In this document: positions 52,719 to 62,792 of the stretch, one piece after another
Layout of the letters: each line of letters starts with the position of its first letter
Numbering within the stretch: position 1 is the stretch's first letter
Source of the DNA: an uncultured Christensenellaceae bacterium
GTDB lineage: Bacteria > Bacillota > Clostridia > Christensenellales > Borkfalkiaceae
Direction of reading: 5' to 3'
Assembly: GCA_910588695.1 (NCBI GenBank)
Contig: CAJUOV010000002.1
Location: 1-64,000 of the forward strand
DNA: 64,000 bases
Notes under the pieces: generated by a model
The model's input: the letters and a program-made list of their open reading frames with translations, nothing else
What the model was told of the DNA's origin: nothing
Database searches by the model: none
Translations under genes and position numbers: made by a program

Positions 52719-53869
52719 AAGAGAAAGTGGTCATTATCCGTTATGCGGAAATTCATTTGAAGGGCAAGAACCGCGGATTTTTCGAGCGGCTCTTTACAGT
52801 CAATCTTGAACGCTGTCTGAAAGGATTGCGTCACGAATTGCGCAGAACGAGCGGGCGGTACCTTGTCGAAAAATTCGATCCGGACAGAGTCGAAGAGATA
52901 GAGAGCCGCATTTCAAACGTATTCGGAGTTCATTCCTATTCCGTGGGCTTAAAAACAGAGGCGGATTTCGATGCGATCTTGGAATGCGCCTTAGAGGTCT
53001 GTCCGGAGGAGGGAACGTTCAAGGTTGAAACGCACCGCGGAGACAAACGTTTTCCCTATACTTCTATGGAGGTAAATGCGGAGATCGGCGCGCGGCTTTT
53101 GGCGGCGCACCCCAAACTCAGCGTAGACGTGCATTCGCCTGCCGCGTATGTGTACGTAGATATTCGCGAAAGAGGAGCGGCTCTCGTGTTCGGCGAGTTC
53201 AAAAAAGGCAGGGGCGGAATGCCCGTCGGCGCGTCGGGAAAGGGAATGCTGCTCATTTCGGGCGGAATCGATTCGCCCGTTGCGGGATATATGATGGCAA
53301 AGCGGGGCATGCAGGTGGATTGTCTGCACTTTCATAGCTATCCTCATACGAACGAGCTTGCCAAAGAAAAAGTCGTCTCTCTCGCAAAGACGATTTCAAA
53401 ATTTACAAACGCATACCGCCTGACTACGATCAGCGTGACGAGGATTCAAGAAGAAATTCATGCGAAGTGCGCCCCCGAACTCAATGTAACCTTGCTGCGA
53501 AGATTCATGTTTCGTCTTGCCGAACGGCTTGCAAAAAAGAGAGGCGGGCAATGTTTAATCACGGGCGAGAGTCTGGGGCAGGTCGCAAGTCAGACGATCG
53601 AGGGAATGACGTCTTCGAATGCGGTCGTCGCGCTTCCCGTTTTGCGTCCGCTCGTCGGATTCGATAAAGATGAGATCATAGAAATTTCGCGTAAGATCGG
53701 TACTTACGAAATTTCCGTCGAGCCTTACGAGGACTGTTGCACCGTGTTTTTGCCCGACTTTCCCGCAATCAAGCCGAAACTTTCTTTTATCGAAGAAGAG
53801 GAGAAAAAGCTCGACGTCGAAGGGCTTGTTGAAGACGCGCTCGCGTCCGTAGAGGTGATCTCCTTTTAA
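52715..53869 (+). CDS. thiI: tRNA 4-thiouridine synthetase ThiI
   Basis: 384 residues from the ATG at 52715; an earlier in-frame start lies inside the desulfurase gene. N-terminal ferredoxin-like and THUMP domains (VVIIRYAEIHLKGKNRGFFE, VDVHSPAAYVYVDI) are followed by the PP-loop SGGIDSPVAGYMM and ITGESLGQVASQT. It adenylates U8 of tRNA and inserts sulfur. The C-terminal rhodanese domain of the E. coli form is absent, as usual in Gram-positive bacteria. Confidence 0.93.
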   Translation: MKEKVVIIRYAEIHLKGKNRGFFERLFTVNLERCLKGLRHELRRTSGRYLVEKFDPDRVEEIESRISNVFGVHSYSVGLKTEADFDAILECALEVCPEEGTFKVETHRGDKRFPYTSMEVNAEIGARLLAAHPKLSVDVHSPAAYVYVDIRERGAALVFGEFKKGRGGMPVGASGKGMLLISGGIDSPVAGYMMAKRGMQVDCLHFHSYPHTNELAKEKVVSLAKTISKFTNAYRLTTISVTRIQEEIHAKCAPELNVTLLRRFMFRLAERLAKKRGGQCLITGESLGQVASQTIEGMTSSNAVVALPVLRPLVGFDKDEIIEISRKIGTYEISVEPYEDCCTVFLPDFPAIKPKLSFIEEEEKKLDVEGLVEDALASVEVISF

Positions 53870-56049
53870 TCGCGCCACCAGCTGTCGGGGATTTCTCCGC
53901 TTTTTCTGACGTACACGGAGGGGAGAGAAATCTCGTCGCCCGCTTTTCCCTGATAGACGGGCGTGACGGTATAGACATAGGTTTCACCCTCGGCGACCGA
54001 ATTGTCTACGATTGCAGAACGGTATTTTCCCTCGTAAATAATAACGGTTTTGCCGTTATTTTTTCTTTTTATAATATAATCATAGTACTCTGCCTGACAT
54101 AATGAGATCACAACGCTCCCTTTTTTTACCGAAATCGTAGGTTTTTGTATCGAAGGCTTTGAAAAGCGGTCGCTCGTTCCCTCGGGAAGCGCCGAAGAGC
54201 GGAAGATCTCCGAAAGCGTTGTGAGGGGCGGCGCGGTGGGGTCTGCAAGCAGGATTCTGTGATTTTTTTCGTATTCCTCTTTATCGATGGGAATTCTTTT
54301 TACGGTGTCGGGAAGCGGAAAATCGCTCGGCATGTGCGTCTCGTAAAGTTTGCGGTTGAGTTCGAGCGCCAGCGATGCGGGCAGATTTCCGCCCGTTGTT
54401 TTGATCGGCGAATTATCGCGCATCCCCATCCATACGGCGACGGTGTCCTCGCTGGTGTAAGAGAGCGTGTATGCGTCTACGTTGCCTGCGGCGTTTGCTC
54501 CCGTGCCCGTCTTAGCCGCAATCGGAAAAGGAAGAGAACGCAGTTTTTTCGCCGTTCCTTCCTGTACAGCCGTTTTCAGCATGTCGGTGACGATCGCGGC
54601 GGTATCTTCCGAAAAGACGCGGGAAAGAGAGGGTTTCCATTCGTAGAGCGTCTTTCCCGAATTGGTTTCGATGCGGGAGATTGCCGCGGACGGGGCGTAA
54701 TTTCCCCCGTTTGCAAGGGCTGAATATGCAAAGGCGAGATCGCTCAATTCGTATCCCTCGCTCATACCGCCGAGCGCAAGCGCAAGCGATCTGTCCTCTT
54801 GCGGAACGGGCAGCCCCATTCGTTCCATATATTCCGCGCCTTTGTCTACTCCGAGCACGTTCAGAATTTTTACGGCGGGCACGTTTACGCTGCGGGAGAG
54901 CGCATAGCGCGCGCTGACGTAACCGTCGTATTTATCGCCCGCATTGCGCGGGGAATATCCGCCGAAATCCGTTTTTTCGTCTAAAATAGGCGTGGCGGGA
55001 ACGATTATGTTTTCTTCGACGGCGGGCGCATAGACGAGAAGAGGTTTGATTGCGGAGGCAGGCAGGCGTTTGATTCTGCCGACGGTGGAATAATACGCCT
55101 TGATTCCGTGCGTGCGGTTGTCTGCAACGCAGGCGGAATAATCGTATTCCGCGCCGAACGCTTCGATCGTCTTTTGTAACTGCGGTTCGTAAAAAGTATA
55201 GATTTTCAACGTGGAGTCGTCGGGCTTTTCCGTCGGAAAAAGTTTGGAAAATTCCTCGAACACGAAGGCGAGATAGCTATTTCCGCTGCTTTTTTCCTCG
55301 TCGGGAGCAAGGGGCAGAGGCTCTGCGATCGCCGCCGCGTATTCTTCTGCAGAGATAAAACTTTGATCGCGCATGAGCCCGAGAACGAAGTTTCTGCGTT
55401 TCAGACATTTTTCCGCGTTGCGGAAAGGCGAATAATTGTTGGGCGACTTCACGAGCGCGGCGAGCGTCGCGCTCTCTGCGGGGGAGAGCGTTTCGGCTGT
55501 CTTGCCGAAATAGAACGCCGCAGCCTCTTCGATCCCGAACGCGCCGTGACCGAAGTAGATAGAGTTGAGATACAGGGAAAGAATTTCGTCTTTGGAATAT
55601 CTCTTTTCCAACGCGCGCGTGAGCTTCATCTCTTTCAGTTTTCGCGTGAGCGTTTTTTCGCCCGAGAGATGGGTGTTTTTGATAAGTTGCTGAGAAATGG
55701 TCGAAGCTCCCTCGCGGAACGATCGCGAAGCGGCGTTCCGCAGGAATGCTTTGCCGATCCGTTTGTAGTCGAAACCTTCGTGGGAGTAAAAGCGTTTGTC
55801 TTCAACGGCGACAAAGGCGTTCGGTACGTAAGACTTCAACGCAGAAAATGATGCGCACTTTTTCAGTGCGGGCAAGTTTACTTCGTCGCCGTGCGCGTCG
55901 TAAACGCGCACGTTGCGCGTTGTGTCGACGAGTTTGTTCGGATTGAGACGTACTCCCGCCGTCACCGAAAAATAATAAATCAAAACTCCGGCAAACAGAG
56001 TTGCCGCTATTCCGAAGATACTGCTTAAAATTATAGCCGTTCGTTTCAT
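53866..56049 (-). CDS. Bifunctional class A penicillin-binding protein
   Basis: 727 residues from the ATG at 56049 (a longer frame crosses the divergent promoter). An N-terminal membrane helix is followed by the glycosyltransferase domain with AVEDKRFYSHEGFDYKRIGKA and GASTISQQLIKN. The transpeptidase domain has SAIK (SxxK), SVN (SxN) and KTG in AAKTGTGAN. A fibronectin type III-like beta domain ends the protein. It polymerises and cross-links peptidoglycan. Its stop codon overlaps that of thiI by 4 nt on the other strand, with no terminator between. All catalytic motifs are intact. Confidence 0.92.
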   Translation of the reverse strand: MKRTAIILSSIFGIAATLFAGVLIYYFSVTAGVRLNPNKLVDTTRNVRVYDAHGDEVNLPALKKCASFSALKSYVPNAFVAVEDKRFYSHEGFDYKRIGKAFLRNAASRSFREGASTISQQLIKNTHLSGEKTLTRKLKEMKLTRALEKRYSKDEILSLYLNSIYFGHGAFGIEEAAAFYFGKTAETLSPAESATLAALVKSPNNYSPFRNAEKCLKRRNFVLGLMRDQSFISAEEYAAAIAEPLPLAPDEEKSSGNSYLAFVFEEFSKLFPTEKPDDSTLKIYTFYEPQLQKTIEAFGAEYDYSACVADNRTHGIKAYYSTVGRIKRLPASAIKPLLVYAPAVEENIIVPATPILDEKTDFGGYSPRNAGDKYDGYVSARYALSRSVNVPAVKILNVLGVDKGAEYMERMGLPVPQEDRSLALALGGMSEGYELSDLAFAYSALANGGNYAPSAAISRIETNSGKTLYEWKPSLSRVFSEDTAAIVTDMLKTAVQEGTAKKLRSLPFPIAAKTGTGANAAGNVDAYTLSYTSEDTVAVWMGMRDNSPIKTTGGNLPASLALELNRKLYETHMPSDFPLPDTVKRIPIDKEEYEKNHRILLADPTAPPLTTLSEIFRSSALPEGTSDRFSKPSIQKPTISVKKGSVVISLCQAEYYDYIIKRKNNGKTVIIYEGKYRSAIVDNSVAEGETYVYTVTPVYQGKAGDEISLPSVYVRKSGEIPDSWWRD

Positions 56050-56094
56050 TTGATAACAGTATTTGTAATTCCTTAAAAAAACGATTCGGTTTTG

Positions 56095-56123
56095 TTGAAA
56101 ATTTGCAGGTTTTATGATATAAT
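56095..56123 (+). promoter_or_regulatory. Sigma-A promoter of the miaB-mutSL-miaA operon
   Basis: TTGAAA (56095-56100), 17-nt spacer, TATAAT (56118-56123). Confidence 0.75.
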
Positions 56124-56169
56124 ATAAATTCGCCATACATGCAAAAGCGGGAGAATTAATCGTTATCTT

Positions 56170-57474
56170 ATGAAATACCATATTACGACTTACGGCTGCC
56201 AGATGAATGTCCATGAATCTGAAAAGATTGCGGGCGTGCTCTCGTCGTTGGGATATGACGAAGAGAGCGCGGAAGAGGAGGCGGACATTATCGTCTTCAA
56301 TACCTGTTGTATCCGCGAGAACGCCGAAAATCATGCGTTCGGAAATATCGGAGCGTTGAAAAAACTCAAAAAACGCAAACCGGAGCTGATTGTGGTTTTA
56401 GGCGGCTGTATGGCGCAGGAAGAGGGGAAGGCGGAGTATTTCAGGCGGAAGTTTCCGTTTATCGATATTGTATTCGGCACCCACAATCTTTCCGAGCTTT
56501 CGACGCTCATCGAAAAGCGGCGGGCAACGGGAAAAAAATCAGTGTCGCTCAAAGAGGAGCGCGAAGAAATCGAAGACGGGATCGTGCCTGTCAGAACGAG
56601 TTATCCGAACGCATGGGTCAATATTACATACGGCTGCAATAACTTTTGTTCGTACTGTATCGTTCCTTACGTGCGCGGGCGGGAGAAAAGCCGTAAAAAA
56701 GAGGAGATTCTCAAAGAAGTAGAATTTCTTGTCGGAGCAGGATATAAAGAAATTACTTTGTTGGGGCAGAACGTCAATTCCTATGCGGACGGAGAGACGC
56801 GTTTTCCCGCGCTGTTGGACGAGGTCGCCTCTTTGAGAGGAAAGTATCGCGTTTCGTTCATGACTTCGCACCCCAAAGATTTTTCGGAAGAACTCGTTGC
56901 GGTCATGAAAAAACACGAAAACATCTGCCGCCGGCTGCATCTGCCCGCGCAGTCGGGGAGCGATCGCATCTTGTCGCTGATGAACCGCCGCTATACGCGA
57001 CAAAAATATTTGAGTGAAATCGCACTCTTGAAACGGGAGATTCCCGATTGCGAAGTGACGACCGATCTCATCGTAGGCTTTCCTACCGAGACGGAAGAGG
57101 AATTTTCGGAGACGCTTTCTCTTGTAAACGAAGCGGATTTCTCCTCGGCGTTCACATTTGTCTACTCTCCGCGCGAGGGGACGAAGGCGGCTGCGATGGA
57201 GGGCAGGATTTCAGACGAAGTCAGTAAAAACAGAATTATGCGGCTCGTGGACGCGGTGAACGCGCAGACGCGGGAAAAGAGCGCGAAATGCGTTGGTAAA
57301 ACGTTTGAAATTCTTGTCGAGGATTACGACGAAAAGAAAAATCTTTATCTCGGAAGAGACATTTACGGAAGAATGGGCTATTTCAAAAGCGACAGGGACA
57401 GAGTGGGCGAGTTCGTCAGGCTGAAAATTACAAAAGCGAACGGCGTTTCCCTGTTCGGAGAGGAGGAAAAATAG
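56170..57474 (+). CDS. miaB: tRNA-2-methylthio-N6-dimethylallyladenosine synthase
   Basis: 434 residues. The N-terminal UPF0004 domain has the three auxiliary-cluster cysteines (TYGCQMN, NTCCIRENA, LGGCMAQ). The radical SAM motif is C156xxxC160xxC163 in CNNFCSYCIVPY, and a TRAM domain ends the protein. It adds a methylthio group at position 2 of i6A37 in tRNA. miaA, which makes the i6A, is three genes downstream in the same operon. GGGAG is rather far (16 nt) from the ATG. Confidence 0.95.
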   Translation: MKYHITTYGCQMNVHESEKIAGVLSSLGYDEESAEEEADIIVFNTCCIRENAENHAFGNIGALKKLKKRKPELIVVLGGCMAQEEGKAEYFRRKFPFIDIVFGTHNLSELSTLIEKRRATGKKSVSLKEEREEIEDGIVPVRTSYPNAWVNITYGCNNFCSYCIVPYVRGREKSRKKEEILKEVEFLVGAGYKEITLLGQNVNSYADGETRFPALLDEVASLRGKYRVSFMTSHPKDFSEELVAVMKKHENICRRLHLPAQSGSDRILSLMNRRYTRQKYLSEIALLKREIPDCEVTTDLIVGFPTETEEEFSETLSLVNEADFSSAFTFVYSPREGTKAAAMEGRISDEVSKNRIMRLVDAVNAQTREKSAKCVGKTFEILVEDYDEKKNLYLGRDIYGRMGYFKSDRDRVGEFVRLKITKANGVSLFGEEEK

Positions 57475-57478
57475 TAAT

Positions 57479-60043
57479 ATGGCGCTCTCACTAATGATGA
57501 AGCATTACCTTGAAACGAAAGAAAAGTATAAGGATTGCGTGCTTTTTTACCGTCTCGGCGATTTTTACGAGATGTTTTTCGATGACGCGGTCAGAGTATC
57601 CAAACTGCTCGATCTCACGCTGACGGGAAAGGACTGCGGACTCAAAGAACGCGCGCCCATGTGCGGAGTGCCTTTCCATGCGGCGGACGCTTATATCGCA
57701 AAACTGGTCTCCATGGGCGAAAAGGTTGCGATCTGCGAACAGATTTCCGATCCCAAAGAGGCAGGGAGAGGGCTGGTCGAGCGGGACGTCGTGCGGATCG
57801 TTACGGCGGGAACGGTCATCGAGGAGAGTCTTCTTGATGAGAAAAAGAGTAATTACATCGCCTGCGCTTATCTCAAAAACGGAAAATACTCGCTCGCATG
57901 GGCGGATATAACGACGGGGGAATTTTGTGTTTCCGAAGAAGAGAATCTTGAACGGCTGCTCTCTGCGCTCGTAAATCTTGCGGTGGCGGAGGTGATTTGC
58001 AACGAGGAGTTGCTCTTCGCGGTAAAGGGGCGGGCAGAGATCGAGCGGGGAATTTTGCCTGCGTTCTCCTGCTATTTGCCCTATGCTTTTGAAAAGGGGA
58101 GTGCGGAACGCATTCTCAAAGAGCAATTCGCATGCGCGTCTTTATCCGCGCTCGGGCTGGACGGACGTTCGGAGGCGGTTTCTGCGGCGGGCGCGCTCTG
58201 CGAATATCTGAGCGATACGCAGAAGCATGCGCTCAAAAATTTCACCCGAATCTGTATTGCCGACCGTGCGGACTGTATGACGCTCGATCCGATCGCGGTG
58301 CGCAATCTCGATCTTTTGAAAAACAGCGCGGATTCCAAGCGTTACGGCTCTCTTTTGTGGCTTGTCGATAAGACCAAGACGAGCATGGGCGCAAGAAAAT
58401 TATCGACGATGCTGACCGCGCCTCTTCTGCAAAAAGAAAAAATCGAAGAGCGGCTCGATGCGGTGGAAGAACTCTATCACGCGACCGTCGTCTCGATGGG
58501 ATTATGCGAACTCTTGGAGGGAGTCAAAGACGTCGAGCGCCTTACGGGACGGATTTCCAATAAAAATTTGCAGCCGCAGGATGCGCTCGCCCTTTCGAGA
58601 TCGCTCGCCGTCGTTCCCTCTCTCAAATTCCGTCTGGCGGGATTTTCTTCCGCGCTTCTCAAAGAGGTTTCTGCGTCGCTTGCCGATCCCGCAAAGGTGT
58701 GCGAGCTCATAGACGGAGCGATCTCCCCCAATGCAACAACGCTCAAAGAGGGAAATTACATCAAAGACGGTTACGACGAGGAACTCGATAAATTGCGTAA
58801 GATCAACCGCAACAGTAAATCGGTTGCCGCCGAACTCGAAGCGCGCGAGCGGGAGCGCACGGGAATCAGAACGTTGAAAGTGGGATACAACCGCGTATTC
58901 GGTTATTATATCGAGGTAACGAATGCGTTTAAGGATCGCGTTCCCTACGAATATCAGCGCCGTCAGACGCTCACGAACGGCGAACGCTACACTACGGACG
59001 AGCTGAAAGAGCTCGAACGCAAGATTCTCGGCAGCGAAGATGCCGCAAACCGCATGGAAGAACACTTTTATGCGGAAATTCTCGATATTCTCGAAAGGAA
59101 TATTCCCGTATTCCAGCAGATTTCTTCTGCGATCGCGCTCTTAGACGTATTGCTCTCTTTTGCGAACGTGGCGCGGGAGAATCGTTATTGCCGTCCGCAG
59201 ATTATAGAGGAAGGCGCGCTCGAAATTACGGACGGGCGGCATCCCGTTGTGGAGGCGATTTCAAAAGACCGCTTTGTGCCGAACGACTGCGTGCTCGGCA
59301 GTGCCGACAGCCGCACGATGATCATAACGGGTCCGAATATGGCGGGCAAGAGCACCTATTTAAGACAGGTTGCGCTCATCGTATTGATGGCGCACGTCGG
59401 CTGTTTTGTGCCTGCCAAGAGTGCGAAAATTCCGCTCTGCGACCGCATTTTTACGCGGATCGGCGCGAGCGACAACCTCATTCTCGATCAGAGTACTTTT
59501 ATGGTGGAGATGACGGAAGTCGCGAATATTCTGCGCAACGCGACGGATAAAAGTCTGTTGATTCTTGACGAGGTGGGCAGGGGAACGAGCACTTACGACG
59601 GGCTTTCTATCGCATGGTCTGTAATCGAATATCTTACCGAAAAGGTGCGTGCAAAAACTTTTTTTGCGACGCACTATCATGAATTGACAGAACTCGAAGG
59701 CAAACTCGAAGGGGTTAAAAACTATAAGATCAGCGTGAAGGAGGTGGGCGGCTCCATCGTATTTTTACGCAAAATTCTTCGCGGCGGCGCGTCGAAGAGC
59801 TTCGGCGTGGAAGTCGCGTCGCTCGCGGGAATTCCGGAAGAGGTGATCGTCCGCGCGAAAAAAATTTTGAAATCCTTGGAACAGAACGATCTGAACGGCG
59901 TGCCCGCGCAGGAAGAGATCGGAGAAGATCCGACCGCAGAAGAGTTTTCGCTCGCGAGAGAACTTTCGGAAATAGACGTTAACGCGCTCACGCCCATGCA
60001 GGCGCTGGCGTTGCTCTCCGATTGGAAGGAGAAATTGAAATGA
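57479..60043 (+). CDS. mutS: DNA mismatch recognition protein MutS
   Basis: 854 residues. The mismatch-wedge motif GDFYEMFFDDA is near the N-terminus. The ATPase domain has Walker A GPNMAGKST at 618-626, STFMVEMTEVANIL, and Walker B LLILDEVGRGTSTYDGLSIAW. It binds mismatches and recruits MutL. GAGGAGG precedes the ATG, 4 nt after miaB. The end overlaps mutL (ATGA). Confidence 0.97.
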   Translation: MALSLMMKHYLETKEKYKDCVLFYRLGDFYEMFFDDAVRVSKLLDLTLTGKDCGLKERAPMCGVPFHAADAYIAKLVSMGEKVAICEQISDPKEAGRGLVERDVVRIVTAGTVIEESLLDEKKSNYIACAYLKNGKYSLAWADITTGEFCVSEEENLERLLSALVNLAVAEVICNEELLFAVKGRAEIERGILPAFSCYLPYAFEKGSAERILKEQFACASLSALGLDGRSEAVSAAGALCEYLSDTQKHALKNFTRICIADRADCMTLDPIAVRNLDLLKNSADSKRYGSLLWLVDKTKTSMGARKLSTMLTAPLLQKEKIEERLDAVEELYHATVVSMGLCELLEGVKDVERLTGRISNKNLQPQDALALSRSLAVVPSLKFRLAGFSSALLKEVSASLADPAKVCELIDGAISPNATTLKEGNYIKDGYDEELDKLRKINRNSKSVAAELEARERERTGIRTLKVGYNRVFGYYIEVTNAFKDRVPYEYQRRQTLTNGERYTTDELKELERKILGSEDAANRMEEHFYAEILDILERNIPVFQQISSAIALLDVLLSFANVARENRYCRPQIIEEGALEITDGRHPVVEAISKDRFVPNDCVLGSADSRTMIITGPNMAGKSTYLRQVALIVLMAHVGCFVPAKSAKIPLCDRIFTRIGASDNLILDQSTFMVEMTEVANILRNATDKSLLILDEVGRGTSTYDGLSIAWSVIEYLTEKVRAKTFFATHYHELTELEGKLEGVKNYKISVKEVGGSIVFLRKILRGGASKSFGVEVASLAGIPEEVIVRAKKILKSLEQNDLNGVPAQEEIGEDPTAEEFSLARELSEIDVNALTPMQALALLSDWKEKLK

Positions 60044-61890
60044 TCAACGTTCTTACAAAAGAGATTTACAATAAGATCGCTGCGGGCGAGGTGGTGGACA
60101 GACCTTATTCCGTCGTGAAAGAACTTGTCGAAAACGCGATCGACGCAGGGGCAAGCGAGATCGCGGTGGAGATCGAGGTCGGAGGCAAAAAATCGGTGCG
60201 CGTCAGGGACAACGGCGCGGGAATTCCCAAAGAGGACTTGCCGCTTGCCTATCTTCCGCATGCCACAAGCAAATTGAAGAGCGCGGAAGATTTGTTTACG
60301 GTTGCAACGCTCGGTTTCCGAGGCGAGGCGCTCGCGTCGATCGCGGCGGTTTCTCAAATGAAAATTATCTCTAAGCGAAAAGGGCAGAACGCCTATTCGC
60401 TCTCGTCCGAGGGAGGGCTTCTGGGAGAAGTCAGAGAGGCTGCGGGCGCGGACGGCACGGAGGTGTGCGTAGAAAATTTGTTCTTTAATACGCCCGCCCG
60501 TCTCAAATTTCTGAAATCGGATGCGCAGGAAGAGGGCGATGTTTCGAATATGATGTCGCGCTTTTTGCTTTCGCACCCCGAAATTGCTTTTACGTACAGC
60601 GTCAACGGAAAAATCAAGCTGCGTTCGTTCGGCGACGGACTCGACGCGGCGCTCGCCGCCGTATACGGCGCGGAAACAGTGGAAAAGTGCTACGGGATTT
60701 CTGCCGAAAAGCACGGAATCAGAATTCACGGCTATCTGGGAAATCAGAATTTTTCAAAGCCGAACCGCAGTTATCAGAGTTTGTTCGTCAACGGAAGATA
60801 CGTCGTCAACCAGACGGTGGGGGCGGCGGTGACGAACGCTTACGCTACATACCTCATGAAGCGGCAGTTTCCTTTTTATGTTCTGTTTCTCGAAGTGCCG
60901 TCGGAGATTGTCGACGTGAACGTACATCCCAACAAAGCGGACGTGCGTTTTGCCGACAACCAGATCATTTACGGTTGCGTTTACTCCGTCGTCTCTTCCG
61001 TGCTCGACGGCAATTCCCGCGCGCTCGAATACCTTGCGCCGAAAAACGATATTCGAGAAGCAACGCATGAAGAAATCGTTCTGCCGAAGATCGAAAAGAG
61101 CGCTCCCGTTCTTTCGAAGATGAGTTATGAAGAAGCGAAGAAAGAGCTTTCTTTCGACGTTTCGCCCTTGGGCGGAAGAACCCCCGCGCCGAAGTTGTAC
61201 GAAGAGAACGAAAAGTTTACGATGAAAGTAAACGCTCCCACAGAGGGAGACGCTTTCGAAGAGAACCGCGCGTACCTGTTGGAGCGGGAAAAGAAGGTGC
61301 AGGAAAAAATCGATCCCGCAACGCTTTCATATAAAGGGGAACTGTTCCATACTTTTCTTATTTATGAAATCGGCGACGAAGCGTATTTTATCGACCAGCA
61401 TGCGGCGCATGAACGATTGATCTACAACAGGCTTCGTTCGCGCACGGAAGCGCGGGAACCGCTTTCCCAGCCTATGCTCGTTCCCTTCGTGCTGAACGTC
61501 AATTCAGAGGAATATGCCTTTTTGATAAGGCAGCTTCCCGTTTTGAACGAGATCGGGTTCGAAGCGGAAGAATTCGGCGGAACGAGCGTTAAAGTGTCCG
61601 CCGTACCTGCGGATTTGCAGGGTATCGATTTGGAGGCGTTTTTTGCGGAAGTGCTTTCTTCGATGGAGAGTTACAACGGAATCAAACTCGCCGATCTCGT
61701 CAAAGATAAACTTGCAAGCGCGGCTTGCAAAGCCGCGGTCAAAGGCGGGGAAAGACTCACGGACGATGAGGCAAAATCACTCATCCGCGAGATGGACGGC
61801 GATATGGGACTGAGATGTCCGCACGGCAGACCTGTGGCGGTAAAAATGAAAAAGAGCGAGTTTGAAAAGCTCTTCAAGCGGATCGTATGA
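60040..61890 (+). CDS. mutL: DNA mismatch repair protein MutL
   Basis: 616 residues from the ATG at 60040, which overlaps the mutS stop. GHKL ATPase motifs: ENAIDAGAS, VRDNGAGIP, HATSKL and GFRGEALASI. The C-terminal domain has the endonuclease motifs DQHAAHER, ACKAAVK and CPHGRP, so it should nick DNA like Bacillus MutL. The last glutamate of the DQHA(x)2E(x)4E pattern is asparagine here (DQHAAHERLIYN). It overlaps miaA by 4 nt. Confidence 0.96.
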   Translation: MINVLTKEIYNKIAAGEVVDRPYSVVKELVENAIDAGASEIAVEIEVGGKKSVRVRDNGAGIPKEDLPLAYLPHATSKLKSAEDLFTVATLGFRGEALASIAAVSQMKIISKRKGQNAYSLSSEGGLLGEVREAAGADGTEVCVENLFFNTPARLKFLKSDAQEEGDVSNMMSRFLLSHPEIAFTYSVNGKIKLRSFGDGLDAALAAVYGAETVEKCYGISAEKHGIRIHGYLGNQNFSKPNRSYQSLFVNGRYVVNQTVGAAVTNAYATYLMKRQFPFYVLFLEVPSEIVDVNVHPNKADVRFADNQIIYGCVYSVVSSVLDGNSRALEYLAPKNDIREATHEEIVLPKIEKSAPVLSKMSYEEAKKELSFDVSPLGGRTPAPKLYEENEKFTMKVNAPTEGDAFEENRAYLLEREKKVQEKIDPATLSYKGELFHTFLIYEIGDEAYFIDQHAAHERLIYNRLRSRTEAREPLSQPMLVPFVLNVNSEEYAFLIRQLPVLNEIGFEAEEFGGTSVKVSAVPADLQGIDLEAFFAEVLSSMESYNGIKLADLVKDKLASAACKAAVKGGERLTDDEAKSLIREMDGDMGLRCPHGRPVAVKMKKSEFEKLFKRIV

Positions 61891-62792
61891 AAATTCTTGT
61901 GATTTGCGGCGCGACCGCATCGGGAAAGAGCGAGCTTGCGGTGGAGTGTGCGCGCCGCTTAAACGGCGAGATCATTTCATGCGATGCCTTTCTCGTCTAT
62001 AAACGACTGAATATCGGAACGGCAAAGCCTACGGAAGAGGAGAAAAAGGGAATTCCGCATTTTCTCATCGACGTTGCCGAACCCGACGAAAATTTTTCCG
62101 TCAGCGACTTCGAGCGGCGTGCGCTTCCCATAGTCGAGAATGTGCTTGCGCGGGGAAAAACGCCGATTCTTTGCGGCGGTACGGGATTTTATATGAACGC
62201 GCTCTTGTATGCGCAGTCTTTTGGGAACGTGCCCGCCTCGGAGGAGGTAAGGAAAAAATACGAAAAGATTTTTCAAGAGAAGGGCGGGGATTATGTGCAC
62301 GGACTTTTGAAAGAGGTAGACCCCGAAAGCGCGGAAAGTTTGCATGTTAACGACAGAGTGCGTGTCGTGCGCGCGCTCGAAATCTTTGAATTGACGGGAA
62401 AGAAAAAATCCGATCAGCACGACGAAAAGATTCCCCGTTATCCCTTTGTCGGTTTTGCTTACGATTATCCGCGCGGAGAACTTTACGCGCGGATCGAACG
62501 ACGGGTAGACGGAATGATCGAAGCGGGGTTGGTGGAAGAAGTGAAGGAGCTTTTAGAAAGCGGTGTTCCCGAATATGCGCAGAGTATGCAGGCGATCGGC
62601 TATAAAGAAGTGGTGGAATATCTCAAAAACGGTGGAATGCAGAGTACTATGTCAGACATAATCAAGAAAAACACGCGAAATTACGCCAAAAGACAGCTTA
62701 CTTTCTTTAAGCGGACGGAAAATCTGCATTGGCTGAAACCGTCGCGGGTGGAAGAAGCGACAGAGGAGATCGTAAAAATTTATGAAAATTGA
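61887..62792 (+). CDS. miaA: tRNA dimethylallyltransferase
   Basis: 301 residues. The P-loop GATASGKSE is at residues 8-16, then ISCDAFLVYKRLNIGTAKPTEEE, GIPHFLIDVAEP, and the GGTGFYMNALLY segment. It attaches dimethylallyl to A37 of tRNAs that read codons starting with U. Its product is the substrate of MiaB from the first gene of the operon. It overlaps the next gene by 11 nt. Confidence 0.95.
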   Translation: MKILVICGATASGKSELAVECARRLNGEIISCDAFLVYKRLNIGTAKPTEEEKKGIPHFLIDVAEPDENFSVSDFERRALPIVENVLARGKTPILCGGTGFYMNALLYAQSFGNVPASEEVRKKYEKIFQEKGGDYVHGLLKEVDPESAESLHVNDRVRVVRALEIFELTGKKKSDQHDEKIPRYPFVGFAYDYPRGELYARIERRVDGMIEAGLVEEVKELLESGVPEYAQSMQAIGYKEVVEYLKNGGMQSTMSDIIKKNTRNYAKRQLTFFKRTENLHWLKPSRVEEATEEIVKIYEN

